Below, piece after piece: positions 27,629 to 36,342 of a stretch of DNA of 64,000 nt. Positions within the stretch are counted from its first letter, which is position 1, and the number at the start of each line of letters is the position of its first letter. Source of the stretch: Prevotella histicola JCM 15637 = DNF00424 (GTDB taxonomy: Bacteria; Bacteroidota; Bacteroidia; Bacteroidales; Bacteroidaceae). The translations under genes and the position numbers were made by a program. The notes under the pieces were generated by a model. It was not told where the DNA came from, ran no database searches, and was given only the letters and a program-made list of their open reading frames with translations. The stretch lies in assembly GCF_000613925.1 (NCBI RefSeq), contig NZ_BAJX01000009.1, positions 1-64,000 of the forward strand. Reading direction: 5' to 3'.

Positions 27629-29407
27629 ATGAAACAGACAATACAAGAGCGCTTGACTATCCTTCGTCAAGTAATGAAAGAGCAAGGGATACATGCGTTT
27701 ATTTTTCCAAGTAGTGACCCTCATAATAGTGAATATGTTGCAGAGCATTGGAAAGGTCGTGAATGGGTATCCGGCTTTAATGGTTCTGCAGGAACAGCTG
27801 TCGTGACCTTAAAGCACGCTGCTTTATGGACTGACTCACGGTATTTCATTGCGGCAGCTGAGCAGTTGGCTGGTACAGAATATCTGTTGATGAAAGATCG
27901 TTTGCCTGATACGCCCTCGATTAGTGAATGGATTGCACAAGAATTGTCAGACTATGAGAACCCTGTTGTCGGAGTAGATGGTACTGTGAATACGTATGCC
28001 AGTTTGTGTGAACTTATGAATGAGTTGAATATAGCAACTTTTGTAACCAACCTTGATCCCTTAGCAACAGTATGGAATGATCGTCCTTCTATTCCAAAGG
28101 ATAAAATTGTTCTTCATTCTTTGGAGTATGCTGGTGAGCCAACAACTAGTAAAATTAATCGTATACGGGAATATCTGCAGGCTCATCATGCTGATGGGTT
28201 ATTGGTAACGGCTCTGGATGAAATAGCTTGGACATTGAACCTACGAGGAAAAGATGTGCATTGTAATCCGGTTTTTGTTTCCTATTTGCTCATCTCACAG
28301 GATAGTGTGATGTTCTTTGTCAATGAAGAAAAACTGCCGGATGATGTGAGAAACTATCTCTTAGAGGAGGCAGTCTCCGTAGAACCATATGAAGCTGTTT
28401 TAGATAAGGTTAAAGGTTATAAAGGGCGGAGGCTACTGATGGACCCTACTTCTGTAAATTATAACCTCGTAACAGCAGTAGATAAAACGAAGAGAATTCT
28501 GGGTATTTCACCTATCCCTATGATGAAAGCCGTCAAGAATAAGACCGAACAAGATGGATTCCGTGCAGCAATGTTACGCGACGGGATTGCCATGGTGAAG
28601 TTTTTGGCATGGCTGAAACCTGCTGTTGAGGCTGGAGGGCAAACAGAAATAACACTTGATGAACATCTGACAGCATTGCGTGCTGAGCAACCTCTCTTTA
28701 AAGGGATCTCTTTTGATACTATCGTTGGATATGAAGCACATGGTGCAATCGTGCATTATGAAGCTACTCCTGAAACCGATATACCTGTAAAGCCATATGG
28801 ACTGGTACTTATTGATAGTGGAGCACAATATCAAGATGGCACAACGGATATAACACGAACCATTGCTTTAGGTAGCTTGACAGAAGAACAACGTCGGGTT
28901 TATACGTTGGTATTAAAGGGACACATACAACTTGACATGTGCCGGTTTCCTGATGGAGCATGTGGGTCACAGATAGACGCTATAGCTCGTGAATCAATGT
29001 GGCGTGAAGGTTATAACTATATGCATGGTACAGGACATGGAGTAGGAAGTTATCTGAATGTTCATGAAGGTCCTCATCAAATACGTATGGAGTGGAAACC
29101 TGCACCTCTTCATGCTGGAATGACAGTTACAGATGAGCCCGGACTTTATTTGGAAGGAAAGTTTGGAGTACGTATCGAGAATACATTGCTAATAGTTCCT
29201 TCGGAAACAACGCCTTTTGGAAAGTTCCTTAAGTTTGAGACTCTTACTCTTGCACCGATTGATACAACTCCTATTATACAAGATATGTTAACTCCTGAAG
29301 AGCTTACTTGGTTGAATAATTATCATCATCGTGTATATGAGACTCTTTCTCCTTACCTGGAAAAGAATGAGAAAAAGTGGTTAGAGGAAGCGACACGTCC
29401 ACTGTAA
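27629..29407 (+). CDS. Aminopeptidase P family protein (Xaa-Pro aminopeptidase, M24B)
   Basis: A 592-residue cytoplasmic metallopeptidase that removes an N-terminal residue before proline. It has the long three-domain form (two creatinase-like N-terminal domains, then the pita-bread catalytic domain). Metal ligands can be seen in DSGAQYQDGTTDITRT (two Asp), in GTGHGVGSYLNVHEG (His), and in the Glu residues of TDEPGLYLE and GVRIENT. No signal peptide is present. It stands alone: mdh is divergent and the rpsU promoter follows about 400 bp later. Confidence 0.95.
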   Translation: MKQTIQERLTILRQVMKEQGIHAFIFPSSDPHNSEYVAEHWKGREWVSGFNGSAGTAVVTLKHAALWTDSRYFIAAAEQLAGTEYLLMKDRLPDTPSISEWIAQELSDYENPVVGVDGTVNTYASLCELMNELNIATFVTNLDPLATVWNDRPSIPKDKIVLHSLEYAGEPTTSKINRIREYLQAHHADGLLVTALDEIAWTLNLRGKDVHCNPVFVSYLLISQDSVMFFVNEEKLPDDVRNYLLEEAVSVEPYEAVLDKVKGYKGRRLLMDPTSVNYNLVTAVDKTKRILGISPIPMMKAVKNKTEQDGFRAAMLRDGIAMVKFLAWLKPAVEAGGQTEITLDEHLTALRAEQPLFKGISFDTIVGYEAHGAIVHYEATPETDIPVKPYGLVLIDSGAQYQDGTTDITRTIALGSLTEEQRRVYTLVLKGHIQLDMCRFPDGACGSQIDAIARESMWREGYNYMHGTGHGVGSYLNVHEGPHQIRMEWKPAPLHAGMTVTDEPGLYLEGKFGVRIENTLLIVPSETTPFGKFLKFETLTLAPIDTTPIIQDMLTPEELTWLNNYHHRVYETLSPYLEKNEKKWLEEATRPL

Positions 29408-29813
29408 GTATACTGAATTGGAGTGGATCTTTATAAGATTTAGATGTATCAGCGGAATTATATTATAAGTTTATTTTGGTAAAGGGTTTGCCGTTGCTTT
29501 CAGCTCTTTGTACAAGTTGCTGTTATATAGATTCCTATGACTCTATGTCTATTGATGATAGTTACTGCAAAATTAGAAGTAAATCGATAAAATCCATAAG
29601 GAAGCTTTATTCTGTGCGGCGTTAAAAGATAAGTAACTTGCATGATGGTGTAAATGAAGTTGGGAGTGAGGCTTTATCTGTGTATAGCATCTGTTAGAAT
29701 ACTTTATATGTTTAAAGATGTTGAAACCTTTGAAAACTTCTTTGTGTCTACCGTAAACACGGAGTTGAAAAAAGTAAATTAAAGGGATAGAAAGTCGGAA
29801 AAAAACACAAATG
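29408..29813. other. Intergenic stretch with no recognised feature
   Basis: About 400 bp between the aminopeptidase gene and the rpsU promoter. I see no supported ORF, no strong terminator, no tandem repeat and no tRNA. Confidence 0.5.
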
Positions 29814-29845
29814 TTTGGCAGTTAGGAGAATAAAGTGTAACTTTG
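29814..29845 (+). promoter_or_regulatory. Promoter of rpsU
   Basis: TTTG (29814-29817) and TAACTTTG (29838-29845) are 20 bp apart, a close match to the Bacteroidota -33/-7 pattern. The leader is about 60 nt. Confidence 0.75.
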
Positions 29846-29912
29846 CAGCCGCAAAAGTGGTGTCATGCCCTTTTGTGAATGTCTAATTAATAAAAAAATA
29901 AAAACAAAAAGC

Positions 29913-30104
29913 ATGATTATTGTACCAGTTAAGGACGGTGAGAACATCGAGCGCGCGCTCAAGAAGTTCAAGAGAAAGTTTGAGAAAACAGGTGTTGTTA
30001 AGGAGCTTCGTGCTCGTCAGCAGTTTGACAAACCATCTGTTAAGAAACGCTTGAAGATGGAACATGCCGTTTACGTACAGCAACTTCGCGACAAAGAAGA
30101 GTAA
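29913..30104 (+). CDS. rpsU: 30S ribosomal protein S21
   Basis: Basic 63-residue protein, MIIVPVKDGENIERALKKFK at the N-terminus, typical of bS21. An ORF extends 16 codons upstream, but those codons have no S21 similarity and lie in the promoter leader, so ATG 29913 is chosen. In Bacteroidota bS21 has been linked to hiding the 16S anti-Shine-Dalgarno sequence, consistent with the scarcity of SD sites in this window. It heads rpsU-xer-raiA. Confidence 0.96.
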   Translation: MIIVPVKDGENIERALKKFKRKFEKTGVVKELRARQQFDKPSVKKRLKMEHAVYVQQLRDKEE

Positions 30105-30180
30105 AAACTTCTTTAAAAAATTTGGTAGTTCGGATTAATTTCCGTAAATTCGTTGCCAGTAAAGGTTTGACAACGCGCCG

Positions 30181-31059
30181 ATGATAGAGATGTTCTTAGA
30201 TTATTTGCGGCTAGAGAGAAATTATTCTTTGTTGACCGTAAAGAGTTATCGTGAAGACTTAAGTGACTTTGAACGATTCTTTGAATCTCTTGATTCGCAA
30301 GTCTCTTGGACATCGGTAGATGCTGATGTTATCCGCAATTGGATGGAGTATATGATGGATAGGGGGAACTCTGCGTCTTCGGTGAATCGAAGATTAAGCG
30401 CTCTGAGATCATTCTATCGTTTCGCACTTCGTAAGAAAATTGTCCAAAGAGACCCTGTTCATGGTTTGCAAGGACCCAAAAAGAAAAAGCCGTTACCCCA
30501 GTTTCTTAAAGAAACAGAAATGGAACGGCTCTTGGATTCAAAGATGTGGACCGATAGTTATGAGGATGTCCTCTCGCGTACATTAATAATAATGTTCTAT
30601 GAGACGGGGATTCGTTTATCAGAACTGACGGGGTTGGATGATAAAGATGTGGATAGTGTTACTTGTGAAATAAAGGTGACAGGTAAGAGAAATAAGCAGC
30701 GTATCATTCCTTATGGTGAGAATTTGGCAAAAACGTTGGCTATATATCGGCAGAAACGTGATGCTATGGTGAAAGATGGATCTGCTGCATTCTTTCAAAC
30801 TAAGGTGGGAGAGAGAATGAGCGGTGCACAGGTAAGAAGTTTGGTAAAGAAGAATTTGTCAAAAGTGTCAACGTTGAAGAAACGAACACCACACGTTCTT
30901 CGCCATACATTTGCCACAGCTATGCTTAATCATAATGCGGGGCTGGAAAGTGTAAAGAAGTTGCTCGGTCATGAGAGTCTCTCTACGACAGAGATATATA
31001 CTCATACAACATTTGAGCAACTGAAAAAAGTCTATAAAAATGCCCACCCAAGGGCTTAA
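30181..31059 (+). CDS. Tyrosine recombinase, XerC/XerD type
   Basis: A 292-residue site-specific recombinase. The N-terminal SAM-like core-binding domain (FLDYLRLERNYSLLTVKSYR) precedes the catalytic domain with the expected residues: Arg in YETGIRLSEL, Lys in VTGKRNKQRIIP, the HxxR box in HVLRHTFAT, His in LLGHESLSTTEIYTH and the nucleophile Tyr in TTEIYTH. Length and context (rpsU upstream, raiA ten bases downstream) fit the chromosomal Xer protein of Bacteroidota that resolves chromosome dimers, not an island integrase: no att repeats or cargo are seen, although tRNA genes are close. XerC and XerD cannot be told apart here. Confidence 0.9.
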   Translation: MIEMFLDYLRLERNYSLLTVKSYREDLSDFERFFESLDSQVSWTSVDADVIRNWMEYMMDRGNSASSVNRRLSALRSFYRFALRKKIVQRDPVHGLQGPKKKKPLPQFLKETEMERLLDSKMWTDSYEDVLSRTLIIMFYETGIRLSELTGLDDKDVDSVTCEIKVTGKRNKQRIIPYGENLAKTLAIYRQKRDAMVKDGSAAFFQTKVGERMSGAQVRSLVKKNLSKVSTLKKRTPHVLRHTFATAMLNHNAGLESVKKLLGHESLSTTEIYTHTTFEQLKKVYKNAHPRA

Positions 31060-31080
31060 CCTTTTAAAATGGAGGTACCT

Positions 31081-31380
31081 ATGGAAGTTAAGATTCAGTC
31101 GATACATTTCGACACTACCGAAAAGTTACAGGCCTTTATAACTAAGAAGGTCGAAAAGTTAGAAAAGTCTTACGAAGACATTCAGAAAGTAGAGGTGCAA
31201 TTAAAGGTGGAGAAACCTGCTACGGCATTGAACAAAACAACTAGTCTTACAGTCGATGTTCCTGGAACAAAACTGTTCGTGGAGAAGACGTGTGATACTT
31301 TTGAAGAGAGTGTTGATCAGTGCTTAGATGCAATGAAGGTGCAGCTCACCAAGTTTAAGGAAAAGCAGAGAAAACGTTGA
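31081..31380 (+). CDS. raiA: Ribosome hibernation promoting factor / RaiA
   Basis: Short-form HPF/RaiA protein of about 99 residues (MEVKIQSIHFDTTEKLQAFI) with the beta-alpha-beta-beta-beta-alpha fold pattern; it binds the 30S decoding region in stationary phase. A second ATG four codons upstream (31069) is possible. The C-terminal dimerising domain of long HPF is absent. The gene is ten to twenty bases after xer and just before the tRNA/tuf promoter. Confidence 0.93.
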   Translation: MEVKIQSIHFDTTEKLQAFITKKVEKLEKSYEDIQKVEVQLKVEKPATALNKTTSLTVDVPGTKLFVEKTCDTFEESVDQCLDAMKVQLTKFKEKQRKR

Positions 31381-31396
31381 AAAAATCTCAGAAAAG

Positions 31397-31428
31397 TTTT
31401 GGAGATTAAAAATAAAGCATTACCTTTG
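31397..31428 (+). promoter_or_regulatory. Promoter of the tRNA-tuf cluster
   Basis: TTTTG (31397-31401) and TACCTTTG (31421-31428) are 19 bp apart. This near-consensus promoter precedes four tRNA genes and tuf. Confidence 0.75.
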
Positions 31429-31466
31429 CAGCCGTTTTACGACAGTAGCCTTTGGCTGCAAAGTAC

Positions 31467-31540
31467 GCCTCTTTAGCTCAGCTGGCCAGAGCACGTGATT
31501 TGTAATCTCGGGGTCGTTGGTTCGAATCCGACAAGAGGCT
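31467..31540 (+). tRNA. tRNA-Thr (TGT)
   Basis: Acceptor stem GCCTCTT/AAGAGGC, discriminator T, T-loop GGTTCGAATCC, anticodon loop TTTGTAA with anticodon TGT. The 3' CCA is not encoded. Confidence 0.96.
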
Positions 31541-31568
31541 CTTCTTTAAAGGAAGAATACATTTCTTA

Positions 31569-31650
31569 GGGTAGTTTCCAGAGTGGCCAAATGGGGCAGA
31601 CTGTAAATCTGCTGCTTCTAGCTTCGGTGGTTCGAATCCATCACTACCCA
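31569..31650 (+). tRNA. tRNA-Tyr (GTA)
   Basis: Acceptor stem GGGTAGT/ACTACCC with discriminator A, a long class II variable arm (CTTCTAGCTTCGG region) and anticodon GTA in CTGTAAA. 82 bases. Confidence 0.96.
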
Positions 31651-31667
31651 CTTTGGAAATGTAATTT

Positions 31668-31740
31668 GCGGAAATAGCTCAGTTGATAGAGCACTAGCCT
31701 TCCAAGCTGGGGGTCGCGGGTTTGAGCCCCGTTTTCCGCT
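31668..31740 (+). tRNA. tRNA-Gly (TCC)
   Basis: Acceptor stem GCGGAAA/TTTCCGC, discriminator T, anticodon TCC in CTTCCAA. 73 bases. Confidence 0.96.
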
Positions 31741-31750
31741 CTAAGGTTTT

Positions 31751-31822
<72 letters not shown>

Positions 31823-31897
31823 CTACTACTTTTTCTAAATAATAAAGTGTAACAATAAAACACAGATTATTCATTTAATATTAAATAAAGAAAAGCT

Positions 31898-33094
31898 ATG
31901 GCTAAAGAAGAATTCGTGCGTACCAAACCGCATGTAAACATTGGTACTATCGGTCACGTTGACCACGGTAAGACTACTCTTACTGCAGCAATTTCTAAGG
32001 TTCTTCATGAGAAGGGCTTCGGTTCTGAAGATGTTAAGTCTTTTGATCAGATTGATAATGCTCCTGAGGAGAAAGAGCGTGGTATTACTATCAACTCTGC
32101 TCACATTGAGTATGAGACAGCAAATCGTCACTATGCACACGTAGACTGTCCGGGTCACGCTGACTATGTGAAGAACATGGTTACTGGTGCTGCTCAGATG
32201 GATGGTGCTATCTTGGTTGTGGCTGCTACTGATGGTCCTATGCCTCAGACTCGTGAGCACGTTTTGCTCGCTCGTCAGGTAAACGTACCTCGTTTGGTGG
32301 TTTTCTTGAATAAGTGTGATATGGTTGAGGATGAGGAAATGCTTGATCTCGTTGAGATGGAGGTTCGCGAAATCCTCGAACAGTACGGATATGAAGAGGA
32401 TACTCCTATTGTTCGCGGTTCTGCACTTGGTGCTTTGAACGGTGTTGAAAAGTGGGTTGATTCTGTAATGCAGTTGATGGATACTGTTGACTCTTGGATT
32501 CAGGAGCCAGAGCGTGAAGTTGACAAGCCTTTCTTGATGCCAGTTGAGGATGTATTCTCTATTACGGGTCGTGGTACTGTTGCTACAGGTCGTATTGAGA
32601 CTGGTATCTGTAAGGTTGGTGATGAGGTTCAGCTCCTTGGTCTTGGTGAAGATAAGAAGTCTGTCATCACTGGTGTCGAGATGTTCCGTAAGAACCTTGC
32701 ACAGGGTCAGGCTGGTGATAACGTAGGTCTCCTCCTTCGTGGTATTGATAAAGCTGAGGTTAAGCGTGGTATGGTTGTAGTACACCCAGGAGCTATTACT
32801 CCTCACGATCACTTCAAGGCTTCTATCTATGTTTTGAAGAAGGAAGAGGGTGGTCGTCATACTCCATTCGGTAATAAGTATCGTCCACAGTTCTACCTCC
32901 GTACAATGGACTGTACTGGTGAAATCAAACTCCCAGAGGGTGTTGAGATGGTAATGCCAGGTGATAATGTTGAGATCGAGGTAGTTCTTATCTATAAGGT
33001 TGCCTTGAATGAGGGTCTTCGTTTTGCTATCCGTGAGGGTGGTCGTACCGTAGGTTCTGGTCAGATTACTCAGATTCTTGAGGACGTAAACTAA
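31898..33094 (+). CDS. tuf: Elongation factor Tu
   Basis: The 398-residue GTPase that brings aminoacyl-tRNA to the ribosome. G1 [14 protein letters not shown]3 [10 protein letters not shown]4 NKCD and G5 SAL are all intact, followed by beta-barrel domains 2 and 3 ([27 protein letters not shown]). It follows tRNA-Thr by 75 bp and is probably on the same transcript. Codon use is strongly biased (CGT, GGT, GTT), as expected for a highly expressed gene. Confidence 0.99.
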   Translation: MAKEEFVRTKPHVNIGTIGHVDHGKTTLTAAISKVLHEKGFGSEDVKSFDQIDNAPEEKERGITINSAHIEYETANRHYAHVDCPGHADYVKNMVTGAAQMDGAILVVAATDGPMPQTREHVLLARQVNVPRLVVFLNKCDMVEDEEMLDLVEMEVREILEQYGYEEDTPIVRGSALGALNGVEKWVDSVMQLMDTVDSWIQEPEREVDKPFLMPVEDVFSITGRGTVATGRIETGICKVGDEVQLLGLGEDKKSVITGVEMFRKNLAQGQAGDNVGLLLRGIDKAEVKRGMVVVHPGAITPHDHFKASIYVLKKEEGGRHTPFGNKYRPQFYLRTMDCTGEIKLPEGVEMVMPGDNVEIEVVLIYKVALNEGLRFAIREGGRTVGSGQITQILEDVN

Positions 33095-33121
33095 TCTCGA
33101 TAATTCGAAGATTATAAATAT

Positions 33122-33155
33122 TAAGTTCCCGTATCTCTCGGGGTACGGGAACTTA
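33122..33155 (+). terminator. Hairpin after tuf
   Basis: A perfect 12-bp stem, TAAGTTCCCGTA with TACGGGAACTTA, encloses a 10-nt loop. No T tract follows, and tRNA-Trp begins 4 bases later, so it may be a processing or attenuation site instead of a full terminator. Confidence 0.55.
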
Positions 33156-33158
33156 CTT

Positions 33159-33231
33159 ACGGGTTTAGCTCAGTTGGTAGAGCACTGGTCTCCAAAACCA
33201 GGTGTCGAGGGTTCGAGTCCTTCAACCCGTG
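33159..33231 (+). tRNA. tRNA-Trp (CCA)
   Basis: Acceptor stem ACGGGTT/AACCCGT, discriminator G, anticodon CCA in CTCCAAA. It lies between tuf and secE, the usual Bacteroidota position. Confidence 0.96.
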
Positions 33232-33249
33232 CTATTAGAGAAGAATTTT

Positions 33250-33441
33250 ATGTTTAAGAAGATAGTTAATTATTGCAAGGCTTGCTACGACGAACTTGCG
33301 CATAAAACTACATGGCCATCACGTGCCCAGCTTACACATAGTGCAATGGTTGTATTATCTGCTTCCCTAGTCATTGCGTTGGTTGTGTTTGCTATGGATT
33401 TTGTATTCCAGCACGTAATGGATTTTGTATATCCAAGTTAA
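33250..33441 (+). CDS. secE: Preprotein translocase subunit SecE
   Basis: A 63-residue single-span membrane subunit of SecYEG. The amphipathic segment with HKTTWPSRAQLT and one transmembrane helix (MVVLSASLVIALVVFAMDFV) are diagnostic. The frame is open upstream into tRNA-Trp; the ATG at 33250 is the real start. nusG follows after 15 bp. Confidence 0.94.
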   Translation: MFKKIVNYCKACYDELAHKTTWPSRAQLTHSAMVVLSASLVIALVVFAMDFVFQHVMDFVYPS

Positions 33442-33456
33442 TTCATTAGGTAAGAA

Positions 33457-34002
33457 ATGGCTGATACTGAAAAGAAATGGTATGTTCTTCGTGCTGTCAG
33501 TGGCAAAGAGGCAAAGGTAAAAGAATATATTGATGCCCAGTTGCGATTGAACGCGAAGCTTGCTGAGCGTGTTTTCGAGGTTTTACTTCCTATGGAGAAA
33601 CATGCAACTTTGCGTAATGGCAAGCGTGTAGTCAAGGAGAAATTAAGTCTCCCAGGCTATGTTCTTGTTCAGGCCACAATGACTCCTGACATAGCTTCTA
33701 TGTTACGATTCATGCCTAATGTTTTAGGATTCCTCGGAGGTATGGCTGATCCTTCACCTGTTCGCCAAGCAGATATTAATCGTTTGTTAGGTAATGTGGA
33801 AGAGACTGAGCTTGATGAAGTGCAGGATGTTCCGTTTGAAGTAGGTGAGACAGTTAAGGTTACCGACGGTCCTTTTAGCGGTTTCCATGGGGTCATCGAA
33901 GAGGTGAATTCTGAGAAACATAAGCTGAAAGTCATGGTAATGATCTTTGGTCGTCAGAATCCATTGGAATTGAGTTTTATGCAAGTCGCAAAGGAAGAAT
34001 AG
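33457..34002 (+). CDS. nusG: Transcription termination/antitermination factor NusG
   Basis: 181 residues: an N-terminal NGN domain (KKWYVLRAVSGKEAKVKEYI) and a C-terminal KOW domain (GETVKVTDGPFSGFHGVIEE). It binds RNA polymerase and links it to the ribosome or Rho. The gene sits between secE and rplK as in most bacteria. Confidence 0.97.
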   Translation: MADTEKKWYVLRAVSGKEAKVKEYIDAQLRLNAKLAERVFEVLLPMEKHATLRNGKRVVKEKLSLPGYVLVQATMTPDIASMLRFMPNVLGFLGGMADPSPVRQADINRLLGNVEETELDEVQDVPFEVGETVKVTDGPFSGFHGVIEEVNSEKHKLKVMVMIFGRQNPLELSFMQVAKEE

Positions 34003-34059
34003 TATTGTTACGGATACTGTTCTATCTTTTATAGTTTAATTTTTAATATTAACAAAGAA

Positions 34060-34500
34060 ATGGCTAAAGAAGTAGCTGGATTAATCAAATTACAGATTAA
34101 AGGTGGCGCTGCAAATCCTTCCCCTCCAGTAGGCCCTGCATTGGGTTCTAAGGGTATTAATATTATGGGGTTCTGCAAGGAGTTCAATGCCCGTACCCAG
34201 GACAAGGCTGGAAAAATTCTTCCAGTCGTTATTACTTACTACAACGATAAGTCTTTCAGCTTTATCATTAAGACTCCTCCAGCAGCAGTTCAGCTTATGG
34301 AGGCTGCTAAAGTGAAAGGTGGATCAGGAGAGCCAAACCGCAAGAAGGTTGCATCCGTAACTTGGGAGCAGGTAAAGGCAATTGCTGAAGACAAGATGCC
34401 TGACTTAAACTGTTTCACAGTAGAAAGTGCAATGAAGTTGGTGGCTGGTACTGCTCGTAGTATGGGTATCACTGTAAAAGGGGACTTCCCTGGTAAATAA
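34060..34500 (+). CDS. rplK: 50S ribosomal protein L11
   Basis: 146 residues of standard length. The proline-rich N-terminal region ([20 protein letters not shown]) that contacts elongation factors and the rRNA-binding C-terminal domain are present. It heads rplKAJL, 57 bp after nusG. Confidence 0.98.
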   Translation: MAKEVAGLIKLQIKGGAANPSPPVGPALGSKGINIMGFCKEFNARTQDKAGKILPVVITYYNDKSFSFIIKTPPAAVQLMEAAKVKGGSGEPNRKKVASVTWEQVKAIAEDKMPDLNCFTVESAMKLVAGTARSMGITVKGDFPGK

Positions 34501-34521
34501 TTTTAAACTTCAAAAGTAAAA

Positions 34522-35214
34522 ATGAGTAAACTGACAAAAAATCAGAAATCAGTAGCTGAGAAGGTTGAAGCAGGGAAGGCATATACATTAGAAGAGGCTT
34601 CTAAGTTAGTGAAAGAAATAACTACAACTAAGTTTGATGCTTCTGTTGATGTTGATGTTCGTCTCGGTGTTGACCCACGTAAGGCTAACCAAATGGTACG
34701 TGGCGTTGTGTCACTTCCAAATGGTACTGGTAAGGTTACACGTGTGCTTTGTCTTTGTACCCCTGATCAGGAGGCTGCCGCTAAGGAAGCTGGAGCTGAT
34801 TATGTTGGGCTCGACGAATACGTTGAAAAGATTAAGGGCGGATGGACTGATGTTGATGTCATCATCACTATGCCATCATGCATGGGTAAATTAGGTCCTT
34901 TGGGTCGTGTTCTCGGTCCTCGTGGTTTGATGCCAAACCCAAAGAGCGGTACTGTGACTATGGATGTTGCTAAAGCAGTAAAGGAAGTTAAGCAGGGTAA
35001 GATTGACTTTAAGGTTGATAAGGCTGGTATTATCCACACGTCAATCGGTAAGGTGAGTATGACTGCTGAGCAGATTTATGGTAATGCGAAGGAGTTTATT
35101 TCTACCGTTATCAAGTTGAAGCCTGCTGCTGCTAAAGGTACATATATCAAGAGTATCTTTATTTCTAGCACAATGAGTAAGGGTGTCAAGATTGATCCTA
35201 AATCAGCTGAATAA
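34522..35214 (+). CDS. rplA: 50S ribosomal protein L1
   Basis: 230 residues, with the two-domain L1 pattern and the signature [10 protein letters not shown] in [14 protein letters not shown]1 forms the mobile stalk at the E site and in other bacteria represses its own operon by binding mRNA. It starts 21 bp after rplK. Confidence 0.98.
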   Translation: MSKLTKNQKSVAEKVEAGKAYTLEEASKLVKEITTTKFDASVDVDVRLGVDPRKANQMVRGVVSLPNGTGKVTRVLCLCTPDQEAAAKEAGADYVGLDEYVEKIKGGWTDVDVIITMPSCMGKLGPLGRVLGPRGLMPNPKSGTVTMDVAKAVKEVKQGKIDFKVDKAGIIHTSIGKVSMTAEQIYGNAKEFISTVIKLKPAAAKGTYIKSIFISSTMSKGVKIDPKSAE

Positions 35215-35232
35215 CTCTAAAAGTTTTGTACA

Positions 35233-35751
35233 ATGAAGAAAGAAGTAAAAGATACGATTATCGCTGAACTCGGTGAGAAGCTAAAAAATTATCCTCATTT
35301 CTATCTAGTAGATGTAACTGGATTGAATGCTGAGGCTACAAGTTCTCTCCGTCGTAAGTGCTTCAAGAGTGAGATCAATATGGTCGTTGTGAAGAACAAA
35401 CTTCTTCATAAGGCTTTTGAGGCATCTGATGTAGATTTTGAACCACTGTATGGTTCTTTGAAAGGTAATACAGCAGTCTTGTTTACACAGACAGCTAATG
35501 TGCCAGCTAAGATGTTGAAGGAGTATAAGAAGGAAGGTATTCCAGCTCTGAAAGCAGCTTATGTAGAGGAGACTCTATTTGTTGGTGCTGATAAACTCGA
35601 AGAACTTGCAGCTCTAAAGAGCAAAAACGAAGTTATTGCAGAGGTTGTTGCTTTGCTACAGTCTCCAGCAAAGAATGTTGTTTCTGCTCTCCAGTCAGGC
35701 GCTGGCACTATTCATGGTGTGCTTAAGACTTTAGGCGAGCGTGCTGAGTAA
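35233..35751 (+). CDS. rplJ: 50S ribosomal protein L10
   Basis: 172 residues, base of the L7/L12 stalk (YPHFYLVDVTGLNAEATSSL, MVVVKNKLLHKAF). The gap to rplA is only 18 bp, so there is no room for the long L10-binding leader known from E. coli; any autoregulation must work elsewhere. Confidence 0.97.
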   Translation: MKKEVKDTIIAELGEKLKNYPHFYLVDVTGLNAEATSSLRRKCFKSEINMVVVKNKLLHKAFEASDVDFEPLYGSLKGNTAVLFTQTANVPAKMLKEYKKEGIPALKAAYVEETLFVGADKLEELAALKSKNEVIAEVVALLQSPAKNVVSALQSGAGTIHGVLKTLGERAE

Positions 35752-35812
35752 AAATCTAATAAAGTCAATAGATATATTATTTTTAGAACAAAAATCAAAA
35801 AGTTAGAATAAA

Positions 35813-36190
35813 ATGGCAGACGTAAAAGCTATTGCAGAAGAGTTAGTAAATCTTACTGTTAAGGAAGTAAATGAGTTGGCAACTGTCCTCAAGGACGAGT
35901 ATGGTATTGAGCCTGCAGCTGCAGCTGTTGCTGTTGCTGGTCCTGCAGCTGCTGGTGCAGCCGCTGGTGGCGAAGAGAAGAGCGAGTTTGACGTTGTTCT
36001 CGTAGAGGCTGGTGCAAACAAGCTTAAGGTTGTAAAGGCTGTTAAAGAGGCTTGTGGCCTTGGTTTGAAGGAAGCTAAGGATCTCGTAGACGGCGCTCCT
36101 TCTACATTGAAGGAAGGTATGGCTAAAGCTGAGGCAGAGAACCTTAAGAAGACCATCGAGGCTGAAGGTGCTAAGGTTGAGCTGAAGTAA
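35813..36190 (+). CDS. rplL: 50S ribosomal protein L7/L12
   Basis: 125 residues: N-terminal dimerisation helices, an Ala/Gly-rich hinge ([13 protein letters not shown]) and the C-terminal factor-binding domain ([20 protein letters not shown]). Followed by a hairpin at 36219 that would set its level apart from rpoBC. Confidence 0.98.
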   Translation: MADVKAIAEELVNLTVKEVNELATVLKDEYGIEPAAAAVAVAGPAAAGAAAGGEEKSEFDVVLVEAGANKLKVVKAVKEACGLGLKEAKDLVDGAPSTLKEGMAKAEAENLKKTIEAEGAKVELK

Positions 36191-36218
36191 TTATTACTTC
36201 GCAATTATAAAACAATAT

Positions 36219-36256
36219 GGTTAGGATTTGCCAAGTAGGCGAGTCCTAACCTTTTT
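36219..36256 (+). terminator. Terminator or attenuator between rplL and rpoB
   Basis: GGTTAGGA (36219-36226) pairs with TCCTAACC (36244-36251) and CTTTTTG follows. By analogy with the rplL-rpoB attenuator of E. coli it probably lets only part of the transcripts enter rpoBC. The 150-bp gap shows no strong -7 box. Confidence 0.75.
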
Positions 36257-36342
36257 GTGTCTTCTGACACATATTAGGAGTTCTTCCTTCTTCTTATTTA
36301 GTCCACAATGGACCTTTCATATTTGAATATTTAATTTCAGTT

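Noticed and set aside
30181..31059. Xer-type recombinase as the integrase of a genomic island in the tRNA cluster
   Set aside because: Core gene neighbours, no att-like repeats of tRNA ends and no cargo genes.
31871..32860. 329-codon ORF opposite tuf on the minus strand
   Set aside because: A shadow frame produced by the strong codon bias of tuf; no family resemblance.
35215..35232. L10 leader regulatory RNA before rplJ
   Set aside because: The gap is only 18 bases.
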